Below are positions 7,488-15,618 of a DNA stretch of 64,000 nt, in pieces. The DNA lies in assembly GCF_019511345.1 (NCBI RefSeq), contig NZ_JAEUAK010000006.1, positions 62,001 to 126,000 on the forward strand, in the 5' to 3' direction. Source of the DNA: Rhizobium mesosinicum (GTDB lineage: Bacteria; Pseudomonadota; Alphaproteobacteria; Rhizobiales; Rhizobiaceae). Every line of letters starts with the position of its first letter. Position 1 is the stretch's first letter. Both the position numbers and the translations under genes were made by a program. Below the pieces are notes generated by a model. That model did no database searches. It was given only the letters and a program-made list of their open reading frames with translations, and was not told where the DNA came from.

Positions 7488-9344
7488 TTATACCGGGATT
7501 GATCGGAGCGCCGGGGCAGGCGCTGCCGCCGCGCTCGACCCTGCAACGAATGCTACCGGTTCTTCTTCGGATTTTGAAGGCAGTGCCTGCAGATGAAGTA
7601 TGCGCGGATGCAGTGCCTCTAAATAAGTCTCCGACCGGCCGATATAGATCATCGTGGTATCCGGCAGCGTCGCAAGCAGCTTCGTCATCGTGTGCTGCCA
7701 TTCCGGCTCCATGCCTTCGAGCACTTCGTCGAAGACGACCCAGCGCGGCTTGACGAGGAGCAGGCGGGCAAAACCGATTGCCTTCTGTTCATCGGCATCG
7801 AGAAGCTTGTCCCAGCGCGCGCGGCTATCGAGGCGGCCGACCAGCGAATGCAAGCCGGCAGCCTCGAGCGCGGCTTCGACGGCCGCCGTGTCATAGGCTT
7901 CGGGTTTTTCGGGGAATGCAATCGCCTCGCGCAGCGTCCCGCCCGGCACATAGGCAACCTGGGGGATGAACAGCATGTCGTCAATCGGCGGCAGCCCTAT
8001 TGTGCCTTTGCCGCAAGGCCAGAGGCCGGCCATGGCCTGAAAGAGCAGGCGGCGATTGACGCTATGATCGCCGTTGATCATGACTTTTTCGCCGACCCTG
8101 ATCGTCACATCCGTTTCGCGCATCCGGAAGCCGCCGCAATCGTCGATATCCTCGCCGAGCTTCGCGGCGACTACGATATCCTTCAGCGTCAGCCTGTCGG
8201 GCGCAGCTTCTTCGTAGAGGATTGCATCCTTCAGATCGAAGCCATCATCCATCTCCTGAAGCGCCTGGCGGAAATCGGTGACGCGCATCAGCGTGGCGCG
8301 CCATTCGGCAATCGGGCCGAAGTTGGCGACGTACCAGCGCAACGCCGTATTGACCTGGTTGAAGGCCCCAACCGACATCATCAGCTGCCCGAACGTGAGG
8401 CCGCCGGAGAAGTAAGCGGGGGCCGCAACAATGATCGGGATAACGATGACCAGCCAGCCATAGCCCGCCGAGACCCAGGTCAGGTTGGTATTCGCCATGG
8501 CAAGCCGCTTGATGACCGTAAGGACATTGCTAATATCGCCGTTGATGCGCTTGCGCTCGTTCTCTTCGCCGCGCGCCACTGTTATCGCCGGCATGTTCTC
8601 GTTGGCATGCATCAGCGCAAACCGCAGTTCGGCTTCCTTCGAAAACCGGTCGGCATTGAGCTTGACAAGCTTACGGCCAACGACCTGGCTCAATAGCGAG
8701 GCCGATGCGGCGTAGAAGATCGCCGCCCAGACCATGTAGCCGGGGATGGTGAAACTGTGGCCGCTGATATGAAAGATGAAGCCGCTCGAAAGCTCCCACA
8801 AGACGCCGATGAAACTGACGAGCAGAATGGTCGATTGCAGGAGGCCGAGAGCGAGGTTGGTGGTGCTTTCGGCAAGATTGCGGGAATCCTCATGCAGGCG
8901 CTGATCGGGATTCACGCCCAGAATGCCGATGGTGGAGAGCTTGAGGGCACGCTTGCGCTCCAGCCACTGATCGACGAGATCGCGGGACAGGCCTTCGCGC
9001 ATGTAAAGGGCCGTCATCTGGTTCAGCCATGCCTGCAGCACGTTGAGCAGCAACAGCGCGCCGGCAATCATCGCGAAGACTTCGAGCTGCCGGAAGAATT
9101 CGCCTAGGTCACGACGCTCGAGGGAATCGTAGAAGGGGGCGTTCCATTCGTTCAGGATCACCTGTCCGTAGGCGGTCGCCAGAATGATGACGACAAGCAG
9201 AATCGCAAGCCCCACGACCTTGCCGCGGACCTGCGAATTCCAAAATGCGGAGAACATCACTCCAAGCCGATATGTCAGGCTGAGATCATATCCCACCCGC
9301 TCCTGGCTCTGGATGCCCTTCCCCCCGTTGACGTCATTTTTCAT
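7488..9344 (-). CDS. SbmA/YddA-type ABC transporter, fused permease-ATPase, with degenerate P-loop
   Basis: This 618-residue inner-membrane protein has an N-terminal membrane domain of the ABC_membrane_2/SbmA-BacA class (about 20-350, with QILNEW-like and FYDSLERRD motifs) and a C-terminal nucleotide-binding domain (about 395-590). The Walker A site is destroyed: positions 425-432 read GDHSVNRR, so the invariant Gly-Lys-Ser is absent and Arg431 replaces Lys. The signature is also weak (LDADEQKAIGFARL), while Walker B (WVVFDE) is kept. The frame is intact, so this is not an obvious pseudogene. An upstream in-frame TTG at 9356 exists; the ATG at 9344 is preferred. Relatives import peptides or export cobalamin-like or lipid substrates. 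Confidence 0.8.
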   Translation of the reverse strand: MKNDVNGGKGIQSQERVGYDLSLTYRLGVMFSAFWNSQVRGKVVGLAILLVVIILATAYGQVILNEWNAPFYDSLERRDLGEFFRQLEVFAMIAGALLLLNVLQAWLNQMTALYMREGLSRDLVDQWLERKRALKLSTIGILGVNPDQRLHEDSRNLAESTTNLALGLLQSTILLVSFIGVLWELSSGFIFHISGHSFTIPGYMVWAAIFYAASASLLSQVVGRKLVKLNADRFSKEAELRFALMHANENMPAITVARGEENERKRINGDISNVLTVIKRLAMANTNLTWVSAGYGWLVIVIPIIVAAPAYFSGGLTFGQLMMSVGAFNQVNTALRWYVANFGPIAEWRATLMRVTDFRQALQEMDDGFDLKDAILYEEAAPDRLTLKDIVVAAKLGEDIDDCGGFRMRETDVTIRVGEKVMINGDHSVNRRLLFQAMAGLWPCGKGTIGLPPIDDMLFIPQVAYVPGGTLREAIAFPEKPEAYDTAAVEAALEAAGLHSLVGRLDSRARWDKLLDADEQKAIGFARLLLVKPRWVVFDEVLEGMEPEWQHTMTKLLATLPDTTMIYIGRSETYLEALHPRILHLQALPSKSEEEPVAFVAGSSAAAAPAPALRSIPV

Positions 9345-9494
9345 TACTTTTTCCAAACTCGCCCATCACCATTAATAACATGGGGGCGTTACTGGTCCAT
9401 CAACAGATTCCACCACCCATAAAGAAAGCGTGATGGCTTGTGCAGCTGTCTTTATTGACAGTTGATTCGCGGCGCGACTGGCGCTATCTAAGCG

Positions 9495-9549
9495 TCTCGT
9501 GGTGATTTGGCCGGCCGGCTTGCAGCCACGTTAAATAAGTCGCTAAAGG
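9495..9549 (+). ncRNA. SAM-II riboswitch (metA motif)
   Basis: The conserved SAM-II core is readable: CGTGGTGATTTG, a GC-rich CCGGCCGG loop segment, GCAGCCACGTTAAA, then GTCGCTAAA. GTGG and CCAC pair to form P1, and the later segments form the H-type pseudoknot that binds S-adenosylmethionine. This class is typical of alphaproteobacterial metA and metX leaders. It lies 65 bp before the metA ATG, with a terminator hairpin between them. A TTGACA element at 9455-9460 could be part of the promoter, but no well-spaced -10 was found. Confidence 0.92.
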
Positions 9550-9560
9550 GCCGCGTGCGG

Positions 9561-9597
9561 ACCGGTAGCGATTCTTTCGCCGCCGGTTTTTTATTTT
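9561..9597 (+). terminator. Rho-independent terminator in the metA leader
   Basis: ACCGG (9561-9565) pairs with CCGGT (9583-9587), with inner AGCG/CGC support, followed by six T, one A and four T. It starts about 12 nt after the SAM-II aptamer and ends before the metA start, so it can serve as the expression platform for SAM-dependent premature termination. Confidence 0.75.
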
Positions 9598-9613
9598 GAT
9601 CGAGTTGACCGCA

Positions 9614-10537
9614 ATGCCCATCAAGATCCCCGATACGCTGCCCGCCTTCGAAACCCTCGTGAACGAAGGCGTGCGGGTGATGACAGAAACGGTGGCGATC
9701 CGTCAGGATATCCGCCCGCTGCAGATCGGGCTTCTCAACCTCATGCCGAACAAGATCAAGACCGAGGTACAGATGGCGCGCCTTGTGGGTGCTTCGCCGC
9801 TGCAGGTGGAATTGTCGCTGGTCCGCGTCGGCAATCACAAGGCCAAGAATACGTCTGAAGAACATCTCCTTGCCTTCTACCAGACCTGGGAGGAAGTGAA
9901 GCATCGCAAGTTTGACGGCTTCATCATCACGGGCGCGCCGATCGAGACGCTGCCCTACGAGGACGTTACCTATTGGAAGGAAATGCAGCAGATTTTCGAC
10001 TGGACGCAGACAAACGTTCATTCGACCATGAATGTCTGCTGGGGCGCGATGGCGGGGATTTATCACTTCCACGGCGTGCCGAAGTATGAACTGAAGGAAA
10101 AGGCTTTCGGCGTTTACCGGCACAATAATCTCAAGCCCTCTTCCGTTTATCTCAACGGGTTCTCCGATAATTTCGAGGTCCCGGTGTCGCGCTGGACAGA
10201 GGTGCGCCGGGCCGACATCGAGAAGGTCGACGGCCTCGAGATCTTGATGGAATCGAGCGAGATGGGCGTCTGTCTCGTTCACGAGCCGAAGGGGCGGCGG
10301 CTTTATATTTTCAACCACGTCGAATATGATTCCACGTCCCTTTCGGACGAATATTTCCGCGACGTGAATGCCGGCGTGCCGATCAAGATGCCGCACAACT
10401 ACTTCCCGCATAACGATCCGGCGCTCGCACCGCAGAATCGCTGGCGAAGCCACGCGCATCTGCTTTTCGGCAACTGGATCAACGAGATCTACCAGACGAC
10501 GCCTTACGATATCGAAGAGATCGGTTCGGACATCTGA
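9614..10537 (+). CDS. metAA: Homoserine O-acetyltransferase (MetA type)
   Basis: This is the first committed step of methionine synthesis, acylating homoserine. The 307 residues have the glutamine-amidotransferase-like fold: Cys142 (MNVCWGAMAG) is the acyl-enzyme nucleophile, with a downstream HVEYD providing His and Glu. Position 111 is Glu (GAPIETLP). In MetA proteins Gly111 favours succinyl-CoA and Glu111 favours acetyl-CoA, so acetyl transfer is predicted despite the historical name homoserine O-succinyltransferase. The ATG at 9614 matches the family start; an in-frame TTG at 9596 would overlap the terminator tail. Expression should be shut down by SAM through the upstream riboswitch. Confidence 0.93.
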   Translation: MPIKIPDTLPAFETLVNEGVRVMTETVAIRQDIRPLQIGLLNLMPNKIKTEVQMARLVGASPLQVELSLVRVGNHKAKNTSEEHLLAFYQTWEEVKHRKFDGFIITGAPIETLPYEDVTYWKEMQQIFDWTQTNVHSTMNVCWGAMAGIYHFHGVPKYELKEKAFGVYRHNNLKPSSVYLNGFSDNFEVPVSRWTEVRRADIEKVDGLEILMESSEMGVCLVHEPKGRRLYIFNHVEYDSTSLSDEYFRDVNAGVPIKMPHNYFPHNDPALAPQNRWRSHAHLLFGNWINEIYQTTPYDIEEIGSDI

Positions 10538-10564
10538 ACGTCACCGGTCCGGTTTAGAAATGGC

Positions 10565-10595
10565 GCCGTCGCTTTTCTGCGGCGGCATTTGTTTT
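10565..10595 (+). terminator. Terminator after metA
   Basis: GCCGTCGC pairs with GCGGCGGC (one wobble) around a TTTTCT loop and is followed by ATTTGTTTT. It lies 28 bp after the metA stop. Confidence 0.55.
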
Positions 10596-10676
10596 CCGGT
10601 CCTCCCCGGTTGCGGTTTGTGGCGAATGGGGGCAGGTTCCGGTTCCTGAATTCTAGGGATGGAGTGAGCGTCGATC

Positions 10677-11699
10677 ATGGTGGGCAAGTTGGAACGGGAA
10701 GTTTTCGGACAGACGAACGACGGTCAGACCGTCCATCGCGTCGTCATCCGTGGCGGCGGACTGACGGTCAAGGTGTTGAGTTGGGGGGCGGTCATCCAGG
10801 ATATTAGGCTCGAAGGGCATGATGCGCCGCTGGTACTCGGTTTTGAGGATTTCGCGAGCTACCTCGCTCATTCGCCTTTCTTCGGCGCGACGCCGGGACG
10901 CTGTGCCAACCGGATTGGCGCCGGCAAGTTCAGGCTCGACGGCAAGGATTATCAGCTCGAACTGAACGAGAAGGGCGTCACGCATCTTCACGGCGGCAGC
11001 AACAATATCGGTACGCTCGTCTGGACAATCGTCGAGCACGAGCCCGACCATGTCGTGTTGAAGATCGTCGATCCCGATGGCCGCGCCGGTTATCCCGGCA
11101 GTTGCACGATCCAGGCGACCTATCGTGTGCATGGCAATGGCGAGCTATCCGTCAACTACGAGACGACAACTGACCAGCCGACGATCGCCAATGTCTGCCA
11201 GCACTCCTATTTCAATCTCGATGGCCGTGAGGACGCGCTGGCGCATGACATCATGATCGCCGCCGACCACTACCTGCCGACGGATGAGAAACAGATACCG
11301 ACCGGCGAGATCCGCTCTGTCGAGGGCACCGCGTTCGATTTCCGCGCGATGGCACCGATGAAGCGTTTCGCCGGGCAGGAGCAGGCGCTTTACGACCACA
11401 ATTTCTGCTTTTCGAATGAGCGCACGGCCAAGCGATCCGTCGTACTTGCCCGCAGTCTGCATTCCGGTGTCTCGCTGGAAGTGCGTACGACCGAGCCAGG
11501 CGTACAGTTTTATGCCGGCTTCAAGCTCGGTGTGCCGGTGCCGGGTCTCGGCGGCCGCAAATATGGTCCATTCGCCGGCTTCTGCCTGGAAACGCAGATC
11601 TGGCCCGATGCTATCAATCACGCGGATTTTCCGAACGCGGTTCTGCGCCCCGGTGAAGTGCTGCGCCAGGAAACGGATTATATCTTCACGAAGAACTGA
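10677..11699 (+). CDS. galM: Aldose 1-epimerase (galactose mutarotase)
   Basis: This cytoplasmic enzyme interconverts alpha and beta anomers of aldoses. The 340 residues match family length. Motifs are GRCANRI (about 77-83), LHGGS (about 104-108), HSYFNLDG (about 176-183, with the catalytic His) and CLETQIWPDAINH near the C-terminus with the catalytic Glu. It precedes the GntR amino-sugar operon but is separated from it by a strong terminator, so it is probably its own transcription unit. The true sugar substrate is not visible from the sequence. Confidence 0.9.
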   Translation: MVGKLEREVFGQTNDGQTVHRVVIRGGGLTVKVLSWGAVIQDIRLEGHDAPLVLGFEDFASYLAHSPFFGATPGRCANRIGAGKFRLDGKDYQLELNEKGVTHLHGGSNNIGTLVWTIVEHEPDHVVLKIVDPDGRAGYPGSCTIQATYRVHGNGELSVNYETTTDQPTIANVCQHSYFNLDGREDALAHDIMIAADHYLPTDEKQIPTGEIRSVEGTAFDFRAMAPMKRFAGQEQALYDHNFCFSNERTAKRSVVLARSLHSGVSLEVRTTEPGVQFYAGFKLGVPVPGLGGRKYGPFAGFCLETQIWPDAINHADFPNAVLRPGEVLRQETDYIFTKN

Positions 11700-11725
11700 A
11701 TTCGCCCCTCCAGTCAGGATCGATG

Positions 11726-11760
11726 AACCCTCGCGGTGCGACCGCGAGGGTTTTCCTTTT
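11726..11760 (+). terminator. Strong Rho-independent terminator after galM
   Basis: AACCCTCGCGGT pairs perfectly with ACCGCGAGGGTT around a GCG loop, followed by TTCCTTTT. It separates galM from the downstream GntR operon. Confidence 0.85.
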
Positions 11761-11784
11761 GGCGATACGAATCTGGCTTGTCGT

Positions 11785-11828
11785 CTGGTTCTAAATAGGT
11801 TCTATTATGGGTCCATGGATAGAACCAG
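11785..11828. promoter_or_regulatory. Three half-site operator overlapping the gntR start
   Basis: CTGGTTCTA (11785-11793) and GGTTCTAT (11798-11805) are direct copies, and ATAGAACCAG (11819-11828) is their inverse. The outer pair is a perfect 9-bp palindrome and the inner pair a perfect 8-bp palindrome. The last half-site covers codons 2-5 of the regulator (start 11815). It is the likely autoregulatory binding site. Confidence 0.65.
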
Positions 11829-12588
11829 TCTGATAGCGGAGCTGAATGCGCGTGGGCTGCGCGATGAAGCGGCAACGGGACCGCTTTACAAACGGCTGGC
11901 GCTGGCGCTGAGCGGCCTCATCCAGGAAGGCCTCCTGAAGCCCGGCGCGGCGCTGCCGGGCGAGCGCGATCTTGCCGAAGCCCTGAAGCTCGGGCGCGTG
12001 ACCGTGCGCACAGCTTATCGCGATCTCTTGACATCCGGAGCACTGGAGTCGCGCCACGGCAGCGGCACCTTCGTTTCCAGCAAGGTAGAGCGCATGGAAC
12101 AGTCACTCTGGCGGCTTTCCTCCTTCTCGGCGGACATGCGTTCGCGCGGGCGCTCGCCAGCGGCGAAGATCCTGTCGCGCACCATCAACAATCCCTCCCC
12201 GGAAGAATCCTTCCTGCTCGGCCTCGGTGTGGATGAGCCGGTTTTGCGGCTCGACCGCCTTCGTCTGGCCGACGGACTGCCCCTCGCCATCGAACGCGCC
12301 GTCGTGCCGGCCAAGTTTCTCGGCGAGGATGCCGGCGGCGAGGGCTCGCTCTATGACGCGCTTGCGCAGAACGGCCACAAGCCGGTGCGCGCTATGCAGC
12401 GGCTGACGGCCGTCACGCTCGATCCTTCATCGGCGGCTATCCTCGACGTCAAGGCCGGTGCGCCGGCGCTTCTGATCGAACGCGTTTCACGCCTGGAAGA
12501 CCAGCGCGTCGTTGAATACACCCGCTCGCATTATCGTGGTGACGCCTATGATTTCGTCGCCGAACTGAGAATTGGAGATGACTTATGA
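11815..12588 (+). CDS. GntR/HutC-family regulator of amino-sugar use (NagR-like)
   Basis: This 257-residue regulator has an N-terminal winged helix (about 20-95: PLYKRLALALSGLIQEG, LPGERDLAEALKLGRVTVR, then the wing RHGSGTFV) and a C-terminal UTRA effector domain (about 110-250). The start at 11815 (MDRTSL) is chosen because the frame upstream overlaps galM and the terminator. The stop overlaps the next ATG (ATGA), so it heads an operon of SIS, nagA and SIS genes. A phosphorylated amino sugar such as GlcN6P or GlcNAc6P is the expected inducer, by family knowledge. A three half-site palindrome overlaps its start. Confidence 0.88.
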   Translation: MDRTSLIAELNARGLRDEAATGPLYKRLALALSGLIQEGLLKPGAALPGERDLAEALKLGRVTVRTAYRDLLTSGALESRHGSGTFVSSKVERMEQSLWRLSSFSADMRSRGRSPAAKILSRTINNPSPEESFLLGLGVDEPVLRLDRLRLADGLPLAIERAVVPAKFLGEDAGGEGSLYDALAQNGHKPVRAMQRLTAVTLDPSSAAILDVKAGAPALLIERVSRLEDQRVVEYTRSHYRGDAYDFVAELRIGDDL

Positions 12589-13616
12589 GTGAGAACCAGT
12601 CGTTGATGCTGCAGGAGGCGGGCCAGTCGCCCGACGTGGTCGCTACCCTGCTTGAAAAGGAAAAGCCGGTCTTTACCGAAATCGCCAGGCTGTTCTCGTC
12701 CGCTCGTCCGTCCGTTGTGACGACGGCGGCGCGCGGTTCGTCCGATCATGCCGCGACCTTTTTCAAATATCTTTTCGAGATCACCTGCGGCGTGCCAGTC
12801 GCCTCGATCGGCCCGTCTATCGCTTCCGTCTATAATGCGCCCCTACATCTGAAGGGTGGCATCCATTTCACCGTTTCCCAGTCTGGTGCCAGCCCCGATA
12901 TCGTGGCGCTGCAGGAAGCGGCCAAGAAGGGCGGGGCGACGACGATCGCCGTCGTCAACGTTGCCGACAGCCCGCTCGCCAAGCAGGCCGATATTGTTCT
13001 CGGCCTCAATGCCGGCGCTGAAAAAAGCGTCGCAGCGACCAAGTCTTTCATCGCGTCTGTTGCCGGCCTCGCCGGCGTGACGGCTGCGATCGGGGGCAGG
13101 GTCGATCTGCAGGCCGCGCTCGAGAAGCTGCCCGCCGCACTCGCTGCGACATCGGGCATCGATACGGCTGCCGCCGAAGACGTTCTGTTCAACGCCGCAT
13201 CGCTCTATACCGGTGGTCGCGGCACGGCTTTCGCCATTGCTCTCGAAGCTGCGCTGAAGGCCAAGGAGACCGCCGGGCTTCACGCAGAGGCCTTCTCTCT
13301 TGCGGAACTGATGCATGGGCCGATGCGCCTCGTACAGCCGGGCTTCCCGATCGTCGGCTTCGTGCCCGAAGACGCCGCCTTCGACAACAATGTGAAGGCG
13401 CTGGAACGGCTGCAGAAGCTCGGCGCCACGACCGTACCCTTCTCGACGAAACCGCTTGCCGGCTTCAATCTGCAGGTTCCGACAACAGGCAACGGCCTTA
13501 TCGATCCCCTGGTTTCGCTGCTCGTCTATTATCGCCTGATCGAGTCCGTCACTCGCCGCAAGGGTTTCGATCCGGACAAGCCGGCAAACCTGCTCAAGGT
13601 GACGGAGACTGTCTGA
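12585..13616 (+). CDS. SIS-domain glucosamine-6-phosphate deaminase/aminotransferase-like enzyme (NagB-II type)
   Basis: Two tandem SIS sugar-isomerase domains (343 residues) resemble the C-terminal half of GlmS without its glutaminase domain. Visible motifs are AARGSSDHAA (about 48-57) and SQSGASPD (about 101-108) for phosphosugar binding, KSVAATKSF (about 147-155), and GRGTAFAIALEAALKAKETA with HAEAF and HGP in the second domain. Such stand-alone proteins beside nagA usually act as GlcN6P deaminase of the NagB-II kind, giving fructose-6-phosphate and ammonia. Its start overlaps the gntR stop by 4 bp, and its stop overlaps the nagA start by 1 bp, showing tight translational coupling. Confidence 0.85.
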   Translation: MSENQSLMLQEAGQSPDVVATLLEKEKPVFTEIARLFSSARPSVVTTAARGSSDHAATFFKYLFEITCGVPVASIGPSIASVYNAPLHLKGGIHFTVSQSGASPDIVALQEAAKKGGATTIAVVNVADSPLAKQADIVLGLNAGAEKSVAATKSFIASVAGLAGVTAAIGGRVDLQAALEKLPAALAATSGIDTAAAEDVLFNAASLYTGGRGTAFAIALEAALKAKETAGLHAEAFSLAELMHGPMRLVQPGFPIVGFVPEDAAFDNNVKALERLQKLGATTVPFSTKPLAGFNLQVPTTGNGLIDPLVSLLVYYRLIESVTRRKGFDPDKPANLLKVTETV

Positions 13617-14767
13617 TGACGCGCAAGATCTTCACCGGCGCACGGATTTTCGACGGCGAGCGCTTTCATGACGAGCGGGCGCTGATCGTCAAGGGCGGAC
13701 ATGTGGAGGCAATCGCCGGCACGAATGATCTGCCCGACGGCGAGGTCGTACCTCTTGCCGGCGGTGTGCTGTCAGCCGGCTTCATCGATGCGCAGGTCAA
13801 TGGCGGCGGTGGCCGCATGCTGAACGACGAGCCGTCGCCGAACTCGATGTACATGATCGCGGACGGGCATCGGCCGTATGGAACGACGGCGCTGTTGCCG
13901 ACGCTGATCACCGATACGGCAGAAGCGACGGCTGCCGCGATCGAGGCGGCAAAGATTGCAGTGAAGACGAACCGCGGGGTTGCCGGACTGCATCTCGAAG
14001 GTCCGCATCTGGCGCCGGCGCGCAAGGGTGCGCATCTCGCCGAGTTGATGCGTCCGGTCGAAGACAGGGATGTCAAAACCTTCATCGCCGCGCGCGAGGA
14101 AATCGGCACGCTGCTCGTCACCATGGCAGCGGAACAGGTGACGGTTTCTCAGGTGCGCGAACTCAGCGAAGCCGGCGTCATCGTCAGTATCGGCCATTCC
14201 GACAGCACGAGCGAGGCAGCCGAGGCGCGTTTCGATGCGGGTGCACGGGGTGTCACGCATCTTTTCAACGCCATGAGCCAGCTGGCGCACCGCGCGCCAG
14301 GCCTCGTTGGTGCGGCGATCGATCATCCGGCGGTCTGGTGCGGCATCATCGCCGACGGTCATCATGTCGATCCGAAGGCGTTGCGCACGGCGCTGCGTGC
14401 CAAGCGCGGCGAGGGCAAGCTTTTCTTTGTGACCGACGCCATGTCGCTGGTCGGCTCTGAGATGGATACGTTCACGCTGAACGGCCGCACCGTCCGGCGC
14501 GAAAGGGGCGGCTTCTGCTCCAAACTCGTGTTGTCAGACGGTACACTGGCAGGTTCGGATGTCGATATGGCTTCGACGATCCGCTACGGCGTCACCTATC
14601 TGGAGCTGACGCTTGCCGAAGCACTGAGGATGGCGACACTCTATCCGGCGCGTTTCCTGCGGCTTGCCGATCGCGGCCATCTTTCGCCGGGCGCGCGGGC
14701 CGATCTCGTGCATTTCACCGACGCAATCGAAGTGACGGCGACCTGGTTAAACGGCGAATCGGTTTGA
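13616..14767 (+). CDS. nagA: N-acetylglucosamine-6-phosphate deacetylase
   Basis: This amidohydrolase removes acetate from GlcNAc6P to give GlcN6P for the preceding SIS enzyme. The 383 residues show DAQVNGGGG (about 59-67), GLHLEGPH (about 122-129, with the metal-binding Glu), IGHSDST and THLFNAMS (metal and substrate His residues), DGHHVD (about 247-252) and FVTDAMS with the catalytic Asp (about 273-279). The fold is a TIM barrel plus a small beta domain made of both termini. It sits in the gntR operon between two SIS genes, consistent with catabolism of chitin- or peptidoglycan-derived amino sugars. Confidence 0.95.
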   Translation: MTRKIFTGARIFDGERFHDERALIVKGGHVEAIAGTNDLPDGEVVPLAGGVLSAGFIDAQVNGGGGRMLNDEPSPNSMYMIADGHRPYGTTALLPTLITDTAEATAAAIEAAKIAVKTNRGVAGLHLEGPHLAPARKGAHLAELMRPVEDRDVKTFIAAREEIGTLLVTMAAEQVTVSQVRELSEAGVIVSIGHSDSTSEAAEARFDAGARGVTHLFNAMSQLAHRAPGLVGAAIDHPAVWCGIIADGHHVDPKALRTALRAKRGEGKLFFVTDAMSLVGSEMDTFTLNGRTVRRERGGFCSKLVLSDGTLAGSDVDMASTIRYGVTYLELTLAEALRMATLYPARFLRLADRGHLSPGARADLVHFTDAIEVTATWLNGESV

Positions 14768-14780
14768 GGGAGAGCGGTGG

Positions 14781-15509
14781 ATGAGTGACATCACGGACGC
14801 CTATTTCTCCAACCTCATCGAGCGGCTTGAGGAGTTGAAGGGGACGCTTGCCGCGCCGATGGCGAAGGCTGCCGCTGTAATCCTCGAGGCCGCCCGTGGC
14901 GACAAGCGCGTTTATGTCTTTGGCACAGGCCATTCGCATATGCTGGCGGAAGAAGTGCACTATCGGGCAGGCGGGCTTGCTTTCACGGTGCCGGTTCTCG
15001 TCGGCTCGGCCATGCTGCATGAGGGGGCGGTCATCAGCTCGGTCTATGAGCGCACGCAGGGTCTGGTGCGGCCGATGCTGGAGCGTTACGGCATGCAGCC
15101 GGGCGATGTCATCATCATCGCCTCCAATTCGGGCGTGAATGCTGCACCGGTTGAGGCGGCCGACTACGCGCGCGAGATCGGCGCAAAAGTCATCGCCATC
15201 ACCTCGATCGCCTATTCGACGGCAATTGCCAATGGCCGCCGGCGGCTTGCCGATGTGGCCGATGTGGTGCTTGATAACGGGTTGCCGCCGGGTGACGCCG
15301 TCCTTGATCTCGAGGGCACGGGTCTTCGTGTCGGTCCGGTGTCTACGGCCGTCGGGGTGACGGTCATCAACGCCATCTGCGCAGAAGTTGCTTCCCAGCT
15401 TTCGAAATCCGGTGATGCGCCTGTCTATCTCAGTGCCAACATGCCGGGTGCGGCCGAGATCAATCAGAAGCTGGTGAAGAAGTATCGGCCGCGTAATCCC
15501 CATCTCTGA
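14781..15509 (+). CDS. SIS-domain sugar isomerase (UPF0309-like)
   Basis: This is a single SIS-domain protein of 242 residues. VYVFGTGHSHMLAEEVHYRA (about 44-63) is the phosphosugar-binding loop in the form seen in UPF0309 proteins, and IIASNSGVNAAPVE (about 112-125) is the second loop. A strong GAGGGAGA precedes the ATG, and the gap from nagA is only 13 bp, so it is the last gene of the gntR operon. It could isomerise or bind a phosphorylated amino sugar. The exact reaction is not established for this subfamily. Confidence 0.8.
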   Translation: MSDITDAYFSNLIERLEELKGTLAAPMAKAAAVILEAARGDKRVYVFGTGHSHMLAEEVHYRAGGLAFTVPVLVGSAMLHEGAVISSVYERTQGLVRPMLERYGMQPGDVIIIASNSGVNAAPVEAADYAREIGAKVIAITSIAYSTAIANGRRRLADVADVVLDNGLPPGDAVLDLEGTGLRVGPVSTAVGVTVINAICAEVASQLSKSGDAPVYLSANMPGAAEINQKLVKKYRPRNPHL

Positions 15510-15565
15510 GCAAATAGGCGGGCGTGTTGTCGGCCGATTCTCCGTCTCGCTATCAGGCAAAATAA

Positions 15566-15597
15566 AAACGGCCCGAAGCGTGTGCTTCGGACCGTTT
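15566..15597. terminator. Bidirectional terminator between the SIS gene and efp
   Basis: AAACGGCCCGAAGC pairs with GCTTCGGACCGTTT around a GTGT loop, with one mismatch. An AATAAAA stretch on the left gives a T-rich tail for the minus-strand efp transcript. It lies between convergent genes. Confidence 0.75.
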
Positions 15598-15618
15598 GAA
15601 CTCCGAAAACTGACGCAA

